Of a stretch of DNA of 10,479 bases, positions 1 to 8,013 are shown piece by piece. The notes under the pieces were generated by a model that worked only from the letters and a program-made list of their open reading frames with translations, had not been told where the DNA came from and did not search any database. The translations under genes were made by a program, and so were the position numbers. Within the stretch, counting starts at the first letter, position 1. Every line of letters starts with the position of its first letter. The DNA is from GCA-2748575 sp033722575. Its GTDB lineage: Bacteria; Pseudomonadota; Gammaproteobacteria; Pseudomonadales; Ketobacteraceae. The stretch lies in contig JAWVYU010000173.1 of the NCBI GenBank assembly GCA_033722575.1, forward strand, positions 1-10,479, in the 5' to 3' direction.

Positions 1-23
1 AGCAAAACCCGGGGCCTGAACTG

Positions 24-2141
24 TCAGCTGTTCGGCGTCTTGTTTCCTGCCGGCTTGTCTGTTCCGATACCCTCATTACTATCGGGCGTGGGCAATTTGG
101 CACTGCCCTCCGAAAAGGGTCCCTGAATCCAGTCACAATAGCGTGATTTCAGGAACTTGTACTGGCGCTCGGTGGTGACGCCATTGGCCATCACCTTCAG
201 CCCCAGATTCCTGGCCAGATAAATGGCTGCATCCACCACGGTTTCATCGGTACGCGACAAGCCAACTCTTCCTATCAACCGCTCGCTGAGTTTGACGCCC
301 TCATAGGGTATGGCTCTGAGCATTTCAAGTGATGAGTAGCCCGTTGCAAAATGATCCAGAATAAACCGGAACCCTCTGGACTGGATGTCATTAAGCTTGT
401 TTTCCACATCATGGCCTCGCAGCCAGAAAGAGGACTCCGGCACCGCAATCAGAATCTGCTCAGGACTCAGCCCATGACGGCTGATGGTTTTGATCAACCA
501 GTCAGCCAGATCGGTCCTGGCAAACAGACCATTGAGCAGGGGCACTATAAACTTCACTGGTTTGTCGAGTGGGGCTTCAGCCAGCCTGAGCTGCAAATCC
601 GCGCAGGCACGCTTCCACAGGAAAGACGCCAGATCAAGCCCCATACCCGCGTCTTCCGCCACGGACAGAAAATCATTCACATCCAGCAAACCTTTGCGTG
701 GGTGAGGCCACTGCAAGCAGGCTTCCAGCGCGGTTATCTGTTTCAGCTCGCGATCCATATGAGGCACAAACTCTACCCTGAACTCCCCTTCCTCGTGAGC
801 TTTGTGAATCTCGTGTTCAAACGCCAGCAAGGCCGCTCTTTGCTGATTCATGCTGCTGGTAAAAAACTGGTAGTTGTTACGCCCCAGCTTCTTTGCCCGG
901 CCCATCGCGGTTTCGGCATTCTTGATCAGGGTGTGCGGATCAACTCCGCAGCTGGGGAACACCGCAATACCAATGCTACAGCCGGTATAAATTTCATGTC
1001 CGTTCAAAAGAAAGGGTTCATGCAGCCTTTCAATAATCTTGGCAGCTACCGATGCTGCGCCATGGGGTTTGTCCAGGGCAGTCAGCACTACTACAAACGC
1101 ATCTCCTTCCATGCGGCCGATGGCATCGTCCCGGCGAATCAGCAGGCGAATGCGCTCTGCGATCAGTTTCAGCAGCTGATCGCCGTGATCGTGGCCCAGG
1201 GATTCATTGATATAACGAAAGTGATCCAGATCGATAAAAAGCACTGCAAAATGCTGGCTTGCCTCTTTGGTATGCCTGATAACAACTTCCAGAGCTTCTT
1301 CAATCCGGGTGCGAGATGGCAGCCCGGTGAGCGCGTCAATACTGCTTAATTTTTTCAGTTTGTCTTTGGCTTCCCGGGTGTCTTTCAGCAACCGAAAAGC
1401 AATCAACAAACTGATACCATCAATATTGATTGCGGGAATTGCCGCAAATTTTATTTTGCTTTGCTCACCGTCCTTCCGCCAGATGGTGGCATTATCCACC
1501 TGCAGTATCTGTTCGGTGCGGGTCACCTTGGCAATAGGGTGCTCTTTCCAGCGAGAAGTAATGGAATCGGTTTCATCTTCCAGCAGGCTCTCGATATACT
1601 GGCCAAATAGATCAGTGACTTTGGCCTTGAGAAAGCGTTCAGCTGCCGCATTGGCGTAACGTATCTTGCCCTGCTTGTCGATCGCCAGAACACCTTCTTC
1701 CTCGCTTTCGATCAGGGTCTTTTTCTTTTCCCCTCCCAGGCGGGCAATGGCCTCCCGGTATCGGTAGAGGCGCAGAAAAAACCGCACCATACCCTTGAGG
1801 CGCTTGGTATCCAGCGGTTTGGGTAGCAGGTGAACTGACTGAAGCAGCTCACGATGCAAACCCATGGGCTTTTCAGCCATACTGGCGGGCATGAAAATAA
1901 CTGGAATATGTTTGGTTTCCACCTGTGCCCGCAACAGGTTCAGAATCTGATAGCCATCCTGTTCATCTACCTTTGAAGCCAGCAGGATAACCGCCGGGGC
2001 TTTCTCCCTGGCCAGGTACAACACGTCTTCGCTGGTGGAACAAACAAGTACCTGTGCAGGAATATCCGCCAACAGCGCTTCCATGGCAGAAAGATTTTCG
2101 TCAAAACTGTCTACGATCAGTACGCTGGGTTGATCAGACAT
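24..2141 (-). CDS. Degenerate REC-PAS-GGDEF-EAL protein, FimX-like c-di-GMP signalling protein
   Basis: The 705-residue cytoplasmic protein has an N-terminal receiver domain (about 5-125), a PAS domain (about 140-255), a GGDEF domain (about 265-428) and an EAL domain (about 440-685). Every catalytic site is altered. In the receiver, the phospho-Asp position is Ala55, the switch Thr is Pro85 and the acidic pair is D11-S12; only Lys108 remains. The GGDEF motif reads EGDAF (345-349), although Asp304 and an intact RxxD inhibitory site (336-339) are kept. The EAL motif reads EAC (473-475) with Gln477 for the usual Arg, DDFGTG becomes DHFATG (596-601) and AEGVE becomes ANGVT (652-656). It is therefore probably neither a cyclase nor a phosphodiesterase. 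The order of domains, the length and the degeneracy resemble FimX (about 690 residues), a type IV pilus regulator, but loss of the EAL Arg may weaken c-di-GMP binding. The start has AGGA nine bases upstream. It lies 54 bases after the kinase gene and is probably cotranscribed with it. Confidence 0.9.
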   Translation of the reverse strand: MSDQPSVLIVDSFDENLSAMEALLADIPAQVLVCSTSEDVLYLAREKAPAVILLASKVDEQDGYQILNLLRAQVETKHIPVIFMPASMAEKPMGLHRELLQSVHLLPKPLDTKRLKGMVRFFLRLYRYREAIARLGGEKKKTLIESEEEGVLAIDKQGKIRYANAAAERFLKAKVTDLFGQYIESLLEDETDSITSRWKEHPIAKVTRTEQILQVDNATIWRKDGEQSKIKFAAIPAINIDGISLLIAFRLLKDTREAKDKLKKLSSIDALTGLPSRTRIEEALEVVIRHTKEASQHFAVLFIDLDHFRYINESLGHDHGDQLLKLIAERIRLLIRRDDAIGRMEGDAFVVVLTALDKPHGAASVAAKIIERLHEPFLLNGHEIYTGCSIGIAVFPSCGVDPHTLIKNAETAMGRAKKLGRNNYQFFTSSMNQQRAALLAFEHEIHKAHEEGEFRVEFVPHMDRELKQITALEACLQWPHPRKGLLDVNDFLSVAEDAGMGLDLASFLWKRACADLQLRLAEAPLDKPVKFIVPLLNGLFARTDLADWLIKTISRHGLSPEQILIAVPESSFWLRGHDVENKLNDIQSRGFRFILDHFATGYSSLEMLRAIPYEGVKLSERLIGRVGLSRTDETVVDAAIYLARNLGLKVMANGVTTERQYKFLKSRYCDWIQGPFSEGSAKLPTPDSNEGIGTDKPAGNKTPNS

Positions 2142-2195
2142 GCTGGCATATCCTACTTCACAGGGATTGAGCCCGGGGACACCCCAACGAACCCG

Positions 2196-4139
2196 TCAGG
2201 CATCAAGATTTTTCAATATTGTCTGCAGCTGATCGGAGCGAAACGGCTTTTTCATAAAATCATCCATTCCCGCTTCCAGACAGGCTTTCCGGCAATCTTC
2301 CGTATCATCGGCGGTAAGAGCAATGATGGGCACATGTTTTCCCATGGACTTCTCCCATTCACGGATAACCCGGGTCGCTTCGAAGCCGTCCATGATGGGC
2401 ATCTCGCAATCCATCAGCACTATATCGTAATGTTTATCCTGTATGGCGTCGATGGCCTCCTCACCATTGTTGGTGACATCCGTACTGATGCCCAGTTTTT
2501 TCAACGCTCCCTTGGCAATAATCTGATTCACCTCATTATCTTCCACCAGCAAAGCCCGCTGCGTCTGCTGTTCCCTGATATCTCCTATGCTGTGGGCGGT
2601 GATCATGGATCCAGCCTCATCGTCCTGTCCGGTCAGCAGGGTCAGCGCATTGTGAAGCTCTTCCTTACGCAGGGGCTTTTCCACGTAAGCATTAACACCC
2701 TGCTTTTCCGCGCTTTCCGGGGTGATTCCATCGCTGTCAAAGGCCAGCAATATAACCTTGCTGTTGTTGAAACCTTCGTGTGCGCGGATCTGTTTCGCCA
2801 GCTTGAGGCCGGATTTTTTCATTTTGTGAAGATCAATAATCACAAAATCTGTACCGGAGCCTTTCAGATTCTGCTCCAGAACAGTTACCGCCTGAGCACC
2901 ATGACCGGCAACCTGCCAGGACATACCCCAACTGTTACAGTATTCCTCCAGTCGTTTGCGATCATCCATGGAATCATTCACCAGCAACACGCTGCGCCCC
3001 TTGATATCGCCCTTGCTCACCGTCACAGCGGCCGCCTTGGGCAACTCAATCACCATACCAAAGGTAGTACCCAGCCCCTCCGTGGAACGCACCGTAAGCC
3101 TCCCACCCATGCGGTCCATCAGTTGCTTGCTGATAGCCAGCCCTATTCCGAGGCCATGAAACCGATCCGCCATGGAACCGCCTTCCTGGGTCAGGCTTTT
3201 GCGAATCTGCTGCACGCGCTCTTCGGAGATACCGGATCCCGTGTCAGTCACCTCTATCTGCAGCGTAGCGTGGGTATCGGTTTCAATGTCACAGCTCGCA
3301 CGCACACTGATACCGCCTTCATAGGTAAAATTGAAAGCATTGTTGAGCAGGCTTTGTAAAACCTGAAGTATATGCTGCGGGTCCCCGATCAGATTATCAG
3401 GCACATAGGGCGAAATCAGCATGGCCAGTTCCAGGTTTTTTCTGCGTGCCATGGGCATCAGGCTGTCGACGAAGTTTTCCAGCTCCGCACGTACATTAAA
3501 GGTAACCCGCTGCAGATCCAGATCGCCGATTTCAAGATGGAGAAAATCGGTTAATTCGCCAAAGGAACGCTGCAGATCCCGGCCCGAATGGTAGGCCGCA
3601 TCCAGCTCACTCTGCGCTGCCGCCGATAGCCCGGGATCGTCCAGTGCCTCACCTACCATATTGAGAAGGTTGTTAATCGGCATTCTCATGTCCTGGGCGA
3701 TGTGGTGGAGAAAGCGGGTCTTGACTTTGGAAAGCGCCGATTCCTCTTCAAGATTGCGCTTCATCCGGTGGTAGGATTCCTGGGCTTCGGTGATGTCCTG
3801 AAAGGTTACCAGGTCAAAGTTTGCCCCTGAAAACTCATAGGGATTCACTGAGAAATCAAGTGCCAGACGGCGTCCACTGGTGTGGGTGGCGAACACGGGA
3901 CGGGCCCAGTACTCCTCGCTGTTTTCGCGAAAATCCCGCAGATAGTTGGGCACATGCCCGGCGTACTCTCGGGGGCAGATAATAAAGCGGTCAAAATACT
4001 CATCAACGACGGTTTTCTTGTTGATACCGAACAGCCCCTCTGCGGACTTGTTGGCAATCAGCACCACGCCTTCACTGTTAAACAGTAAAGCGGGAACTGC
4101 CAGACTTCGGGTAAAGCTTTTCAGTGATTCCAAATCCAT
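2196..4139 (-). CDS. Hybrid histidine kinase (PAS-HisKA-HATPase-REC-REC) lacking the phospho-accepting His
   Basis: From the ATG at 4139 the protein has 647 residues and no clear membrane segment, so it is probably cytosolic. The order is PAS (about 5-120), HisKA dimerisation helices (about 135-205), HATPase (about 215-368), REC1 (about 383-502) and REC2 (about 528-645). The H-box reads FLHHIAQDMRMP, with Gln149 where the catalytic His belongs. The ATP lid looks usable: N-box Asn267, G1 box DTGSG (299-303) and G2 box GLGIGL (329-334). REC1 keeps Asp436 and a Lys but has Asn-Asp for the acidic pair and lacks the switch Thr. REC2 is canonical, with E533-D534, Asp577, Thr609 and Lys631. Autophosphorylation in the usual way seems impossible, so it may act as a scaffold or be phosphorylated on REC2 by another kinase. 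A GTG at 4178 would add 13 residues, but it has poor ribosome-binding spacing and lies only a few bases after the predicted transcription start, so I prefer 4139. The downstream gene encodes a likely partner. Confidence 0.9.
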   Translation of the reverse strand: MDLESLKSFTRSLAVPALLFNSEGVVLIANKSAEGLFGINKKTVVDEYFDRFIICPREYAGHVPNYLRDFRENSEEYWARPVFATHTSGRRLALDFSVNPYEFSGANFDLVTFQDITEAQESYHRMKRNLEEESALSKVKTRFLHHIAQDMRMPINNLLNMVGEALDDPGLSAAAQSELDAAYHSGRDLQRSFGELTDFLHLEIGDLDLQRVTFNVRAELENFVDSLMPMARRKNLELAMLISPYVPDNLIGDPQHILQVLQSLLNNAFNFTYEGGISVRASCDIETDTHATLQIEVTDTGSGISEERVQQIRKSLTQEGGSMADRFHGLGIGLAISKQLMDRMGGRLTVRSTEGLGTTFGMVIELPKAAAVTVSKGDIKGRSVLLVNDSMDDRKRLEEYCNSWGMSWQVAGHGAQAVTVLEQNLKGSGTDFVIIDLHKMKKSGLKLAKQIRAHEGFNNSKVILLAFDSDGITPESAEKQGVNAYVEKPLRKEELHNALTLLTGQDDEAGSMITAHSIGDIREQQTQRALLVEDNEVNQIIAKGALKKLGISTDVTNNGEEAIDAIQDKHYDIVLMDCEMPIMDGFEATRVIREWEKSMGKHVPIIALTADDTEDCRKACLEAGMDDFMKKPFRSDQLQTILKNLDA

Positions 4140-4188
4140 ACTGGTCTCGCCGATATCGGGGACAATGGGCGCATACACGCCTCATTTA

Positions 4189-4216
4189 AGTATAGATACA
4201 GATTCCTATCTGTCCG
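4189..4216 (-). promoter_or_regulatory. Candidate sigma-70 promoter of the kinase / FimX-like pair
   Basis: Read on the minus strand, CGGACA (4211-4216, four of six matches to TTGACA) is followed by a 16-base spacer and TATACT (4189-4194, five of six matches to TATAAT). Transcription would begin near 4180 and leave a leader of about 40 bases before the ATG at 4139. The element sits between the argG terminator and the kinase gene, where a promoter is needed. It is assigned by inspection only. Confidence 0.5.
4198..4213. repeat. Perfect 6-bp inverted repeat inside the kinase promoter spacer
   Basis: ACAGAT (4198-4203) and ATCTGT (4208-4213) are exact reverse complements separated by TCCT. The dyad lies almost wholly between the proposed -35 and -10 boxes, a usual place for a repressor or MerR-type operator. 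No cognate regulator is visible in the window, so the role is inferred from position alone. Confidence 0.45.
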
Positions 4217-4259
4217 GGAAATTGACCGCTTTATTGGGCTACCCAATGTCGCAAGACAC

Positions 4260-4295
4260 AAAAAAGGCGCTTCACCGGCAGGATAAAGCGCCTTT
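4260..4295 (-). terminator. Rho-independent terminator of argG
   Basis: AAAGGCGCTT (4263-4272) pairs with AAGCGCCTTT (4286-4295) around a 13-base loop. On the minus strand the stem is followed by a run of six U residues. It lies about 20 bases past the argG stop codon, so it separates argG from the downstream kinase transcription unit. Confidence 0.85.
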
Positions 4296-4315
4296 ATTTC
4301 AGCAAGTTAGGTTTT

Positions 4316-5533
<1,218 letters not shown>

Positions 5534-5628
5534 CGTCTATTCCTGTTTGTCCGAATTGACTGGGGCCCGGCTTGGGCGCATAAGGGGCACGTATTTTACA
5601 CGGTTCGGCGGGCATCCGCACTAGGGGG

Positions 5629-5667
5629 GCTGAAACCCGGGCACCCGGAACCGGACCCGGGTTCAGC
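5629..5667. repeat. Strong GC-rich hairpin between motY and argG
   Basis: GCTGAAACCCGGG (5629-5641) pairs with CCCGGGTTCAGC (5656-5667), 12 base pairs with one bulged A, around a 14-base loop. It begins five bases past the motY stop codon. On the motY transcript it is followed by C residues rather than U residues, so it is not a classical intrinsic terminator. It may protect the motY 3' end, act with Rho, or attenuate read-through into argG. Confidence 0.6.
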
Positions 5668-5671
5668 GTAA

Positions 5672-6526
5672 TCAATAGCGCGGTTTTTTTACACTCACAT
5701 AGACGCGGCGGTTCAGGGCGCGCTCGGCCGGCGTGGCCCCCTTGTTGCGGGGCCGGGTTTCGCCGTAGTAGTTGGTAACGATTCTTTCGGGATCAACCCC
5801 TTTGCTCACCAGATAATCCTTGACCTCTTTGGCCCGCAGCCGCGAAAGCTCCCAGTTGTGACCGCGGCGCCCCTCTTGGCTGGCATGGCCGTGCACAGCG
5901 ATTTTTCTGACCTCGGGATCCACCAGCACATATCCGGCAATCAGGTCCAGGCGGTCGCGGGCTTCCTGGCTCAGTCCGTATTTGTTCAGACCAAACAACA
6001 AATGGGAAGACGCGATCTGCTGGTAATTCACGGGGTAAAGAGTCGCCAGGCAGGAAGCAAACCCGTTATAGGCCTCCTGGAAATTAACTGGGGACACGCC
6101 CACCTCTATCTCATGATCTTTGGTCCAGCCATTGATGACGAATGTGGGCATCATGCCCGCTACCAGCTCATCAACAATGCGATCGGTATGCTGGCGATTC
6201 ACCAGCACAGGGTGCTTACCTGCCCGGGTTTTGAGTTCGGTGACCGGCACAGGATCCGGCCCCGGCCGCCAGAATGGCGCACGGATTTCCAGTTTGCCAC
6301 TGCCCGCTGCGGTAGCGACCCGGTCTGACTCCAGATAGAAATTAATATAGGATCCGGAGTCGATCTCAAATATTGCCATCCCATATTGCGGAATCCCCTG
6401 CCACAGACGGCATTTCAGCGGACCTGGCTCCAGATGCCATTCTGCATCAATACCCGCCAGAAACTCATGGGCTTTCAGTGCACCGGACAACAGCAACATC
6501 AGAATGACGGACAGAATGCGCAACAC
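5672..6526 (-). CDS. motY: Flagellar T-ring / stator-associated protein MotY (OmpA family)
   Basis: MotY is a periplasmic protein of the flagellar T ring that helps hold stator complexes around the motor in vibrios and pseudomonads. The translation begins with a hydrophobic signal peptide, probably cleaved after the Ala of ALKA. A MotY-type N-terminal domain is followed by an OmpA-like peptidoglycan-binding domain over roughly the last 115 residues. That domain contains HGHAS, the ELSRLRAKEVKDYL helix, a GV-PERI segment, YYGETRP and a closing NRRVYV. Two Cys residues about 120 apart match the disulfide pair known in Vibrio MotY. I start at GTG 6526 (284 residues) because GAGGA lies five bases upstream. 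A TTG at 6541 is in frame but has no ribosome-binding site. A near-consensus sigma-28 promoter lies just upstream, which independently supports the flagellar role. OmpA-family lipoproteins are the alternative, but there is no lipobox. Confidence 0.9.
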   Translation of the reverse strand: MLRILSVILMLLLSGALKAHEFLAGIDAEWHLEPGPLKCRLWQGIPQYGMAIFEIDSGSYINFYLESDRVATAAGSGKLEIRAPFWRPGPDPVPVTELKTRAGKHPVLVNRQHTDRIVDELVAGMMPTFVINGWTKDHEIEVGVSPVNFQEAYNGFASCLATLYPVNYQQIASSHLLFGLNKYGLSQEARDRLDLIAGYVLVDPEVRKIAVHGHASQEGRRGHNWELSRLRAKEVKDYLVSKGVDPERIVTNYYGETRPRNKGATPAERALNRRVYVSVKKPRY

Positions 6527-6574
6527 GGATTTCCTCAGCAACAGTTAAAACAAACAAGTTTAGCCGTATCTTTG

Positions 6575-6601
6575 TTATCGGCCAGAAGCGCTGGATCTTT
6601 A
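6575..6601 (-). promoter_or_regulatory. Sigma-28 (FliA) promoter of motY
   Basis: On the minus strand TAAAGATC (6594-6601) is followed by exactly 11 bases and then GCCGATAA (6575-6582). The FliA consensus is TAAAGTTT-N11-GCCGATAA, so the -10 box matches at all eight positions and the -35 at six. Transcription would start near 6567, giving a leader of about 40 bases to the GTG start. This puts motY in the late flagellar class. Confidence 0.85.
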
Positions 6602-6620
6602 CGACCGGAACCGGACCGGA

Positions 6621-6649
6621 TTGAGAAGCCTACCAGTATCGGGTAGCAT
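6621..6649 (+). promoter_or_regulatory. Sigma-70 promoter of rnt
   Basis: TTGAGA (6621-6626, five of six) and TAGCAT (6644-6649, four of six) are separated by 17 bases. The start would fall near 6656, about 28 bases before the rnt ATG. It is back to back with the motY sigma-28 promoter, 19 bases away. It also argues against the in-frame TTG at 6621 being a start codon, because that TTG lies within the -35 box. Confidence 0.6.
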
Positions 6650-6683
6650 TCCCGCTTTGATCAAAGCCAGGGCAAATATTGTT

Positions 6684-7310
6684 ATGTCTGTCAGCTCGCC
6701 CCAAATCGCCAACCGTTTTCGCGGGTTTCTGCCCGTGGTGGTGGATGTGGAGACCGGAGGATTCAACCCCCGCACGGATGCCCTGCTGGAAATTGCCGCT
6801 GTGGTAATAGAGATGGATGGCAATGGTCTGGTGTATCCGGGGGCAAGCGTGCACCAGCATGTAGAACCGTTTCCAGGGGCCAATATCGAGAAGTCAGCAC
6901 TGGAGTTTACCGGCATTGACCCCTACCACCCCTTCCGGCGGGCCGTGAATGAATGCGCTGCACTGGGTGAGATTTTCAAGCCGGTCCGGCGAGCCATCAA
7001 GGAAAACCATTGCACCCGGGCGGTGCTGGTAGGTCACAATGCCTTTTTTGATCATGACTTTCTGAAGGCCGCAGTGGAGCGGGCCGGTATCAAGCGCAAC
7101 CCTTTTCACCCGTTTTCCTGTTTTGATACAGCGACACTGGCAGGGCTCGCGGTAGGTCAAACCGTGCTGGCCAAAGCCTGTGAAGCAGCCGATATCGAGT
7201 TCGATCAGCGCGAAGCTCACTCAGCACTTTATGACACTCAGAAAACCGCGGAGTTATTCTGTTATATCGTCAATCGCTGGAAAGCACTGGGCGGACTGAA
7301 TAACCTTTGA
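6684..7310 (+). CDS. rnt: Ribonuclease T
   Basis: RNase T is a DEDDh 3'-to-5' exoribonuclease that trims tRNA 3' ends, takes part in tRNA CCA end turnover and matures 5S and 23S rRNA. From the ATG at 6684 it has 208 residues (E. coli, 215). The catalytic set is complete: Asp21 and Glu23 in VVVDVETGGF (Exo I), Asp123 in GHNAFFDHDF (Exo II), and His179 with Asp184 in AHSALYDTQ (Exo III). All sit two residues before their E. coli counterparts (23, 25, 125, 181, 186). Phe27, Phe75, Phe122 and Phe144 fit the aromatic residues that give RNase T its sequence preference at the 3' end. The ATG is preceded by a weak AGGG 12 bases upstream. An in-frame TTG at 6621 would add 21 residues unlike the family and overlap the promoter. 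The gene is divergent from motY and convergent with the peroxiredoxin gene. Confidence 0.96.
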   Translation: MSVSSPQIANRFRGFLPVVVDVETGGFNPRTDALLEIAAVVIEMDGNGLVYPGASVHQHVEPFPGANIEKSALEFTGIDPYHPFRRAVNECAALGEIFKPVRRAIKENHCTRAVLVGHNAFFDHDFLKAAVERAGIKRNPFHPFSCFDTATLAGLAVGQTVLAKACEAADIEFDQREAHSALYDTQKTAELFCYIVNRWKALGGLNNL

Positions 7311-7350
7311 TCCTGACTCTGCCTGGCACTTTTCATTTGACGGATTCCAC

Positions 7351-7382
7351 AAAAAAGCCGGGTCTTAGAGACCCGGCTTTTT
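7351..7382. terminator. Bidirectional terminator shared by rnt and the peroxiredoxin gene
   Basis: GCCGGGTCT (7357-7365) and AGACCCGGC (7369-7377) form a perfect 9-bp stem with a three-base loop. The stem is flanked by six A residues on the left and five T residues on the right, so it gives a U tail on both strands. It sits about 40 bases after the rnt stop and about 30 bases after the peroxiredoxin stop. Confidence 0.95.
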
Positions 7383-7410
7383 ATATCAGGCTTGCGAGTC
7401 ACTGTTACTG

Positions 7411-8013
7411 TTACAGCTTCTCGGAATTATCGGACAAATAAGCCGCCACACCTTCAGGTGAAGCATTCATGCCCTTGTCACCCTTGTTCCAGCCTGCCGG
7501 ACAAACTTCGCCATGCTCTTCGTGGAATTGCAGCGCGTCAACCAGTCGAATCAGCTCATCCATGTTACGGCCCAAAGGAAGGTCGTTCACGATCTGGGAA
7601 CGAACCACACCGTCTTTATCAATCAGGAAGGCACCGCGGAACGCCACGCCACCATCAGACTCCACATCGTAAGATTTACAGATGCCGTGGGACATATCGG
7701 CCGCCAGGGTATATTTCACCGGTCCGATACCGCCTTCGTTTACCGGAGTGTTACGCCAGGCGTTATGCGTGAAATGAGAGTCGATGGATACACCGATAAC
7801 CTCTACGCCACGCTCCTTGAACTGATCCATTCGGTGGTCAAGGGCGATCAACTCGGACGGGCATACAAAGGTAAAGTCCAGAGGATAGAAGAAAACAATG
7901 CCGTATTTGCCTTTAATAGCTTCGGACAGCGTGAACTCATCAACGATAGTGCCATCACCCAGTACCGCTGGAACTGTAAAATCGGGAGCTGGTTTACCAA
8001 CTAGAACACCCAT
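7411..8013 (-). CDS. Typical 2-Cys peroxiredoxin (AhpC/TSA, Prx1 group)
   Basis: This thiol peroxidase reduces hydrogen peroxide and organic peroxides in the cytosol, probably recycled by thioredoxin or AhpF. The protein has 200 residues. The peroxidatic Cys51 lies in YPLDFTFVCPSE and the resolving Cys171 in EVCPAGW, the arrangement of typical 2-Cys enzymes. The GGIG motif (94-97) of over-oxidation-sensitive forms is present, but the C-terminal YF motif reads YL (192-193), so sensitivity is uncertain. An extra Cys112 is present. The ATG at 8013 has AAGGAG about seven bases upstream; the longer open frame to 8136 adds 41 residues with no family likeness. It is the counterpart of the peroxiredoxin gene I recall beside rnt in Pseudomonas. 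No bacterioferritin or bfd gene follows, unlike P. aeruginosa. I recognised no complete OxyR site upstream. Confidence 0.95.
   Translation of the reverse strand: MGVLVGKPAPDFTVPAVLGDGTIVDEFTLSEAIKGKYGIVFFYPLDFTFVCPSELIALDHRMDQFKERGVEVIGVSIDSHFTHNAWRNTPVNEGGIGPVKYTLAADMSHGICKSYDVESDGGVAFRGAFLIDKDGVVRSQIVNDLPLGRNMDELIRLVDALQFHEEHGEVCPAGWNKGDKGMNASPEGVAAYLSDNSEKL

Noticed and set aside
1..23. GC-rich bases past the stop of the FimX-like gene, possibly part of a terminator
   Set aside because: A GGCCCCGGG run followed by TTTT is visible on the minus strand, but the window ends before a complete stem can be shown.
2130..3359. A 409-residue plus-strand open frame opposite the kinase gene
   Set aside because: It lies antisense to a gene with clear PAS, HATPase and REC motifs, shows no recognisable domain, and has no ribosome-binding site. 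It is a shadow frame.
5645..6615. The 11-mer CCGGAACCGGA occurring at both ends of motY (5645-5655 and 6605-6615)
   Set aside because: Several repeated 11-mers are expected by chance in 10 kb, and the copies have no matching flanks or target-site features, so it is not evidence of a mobile element.
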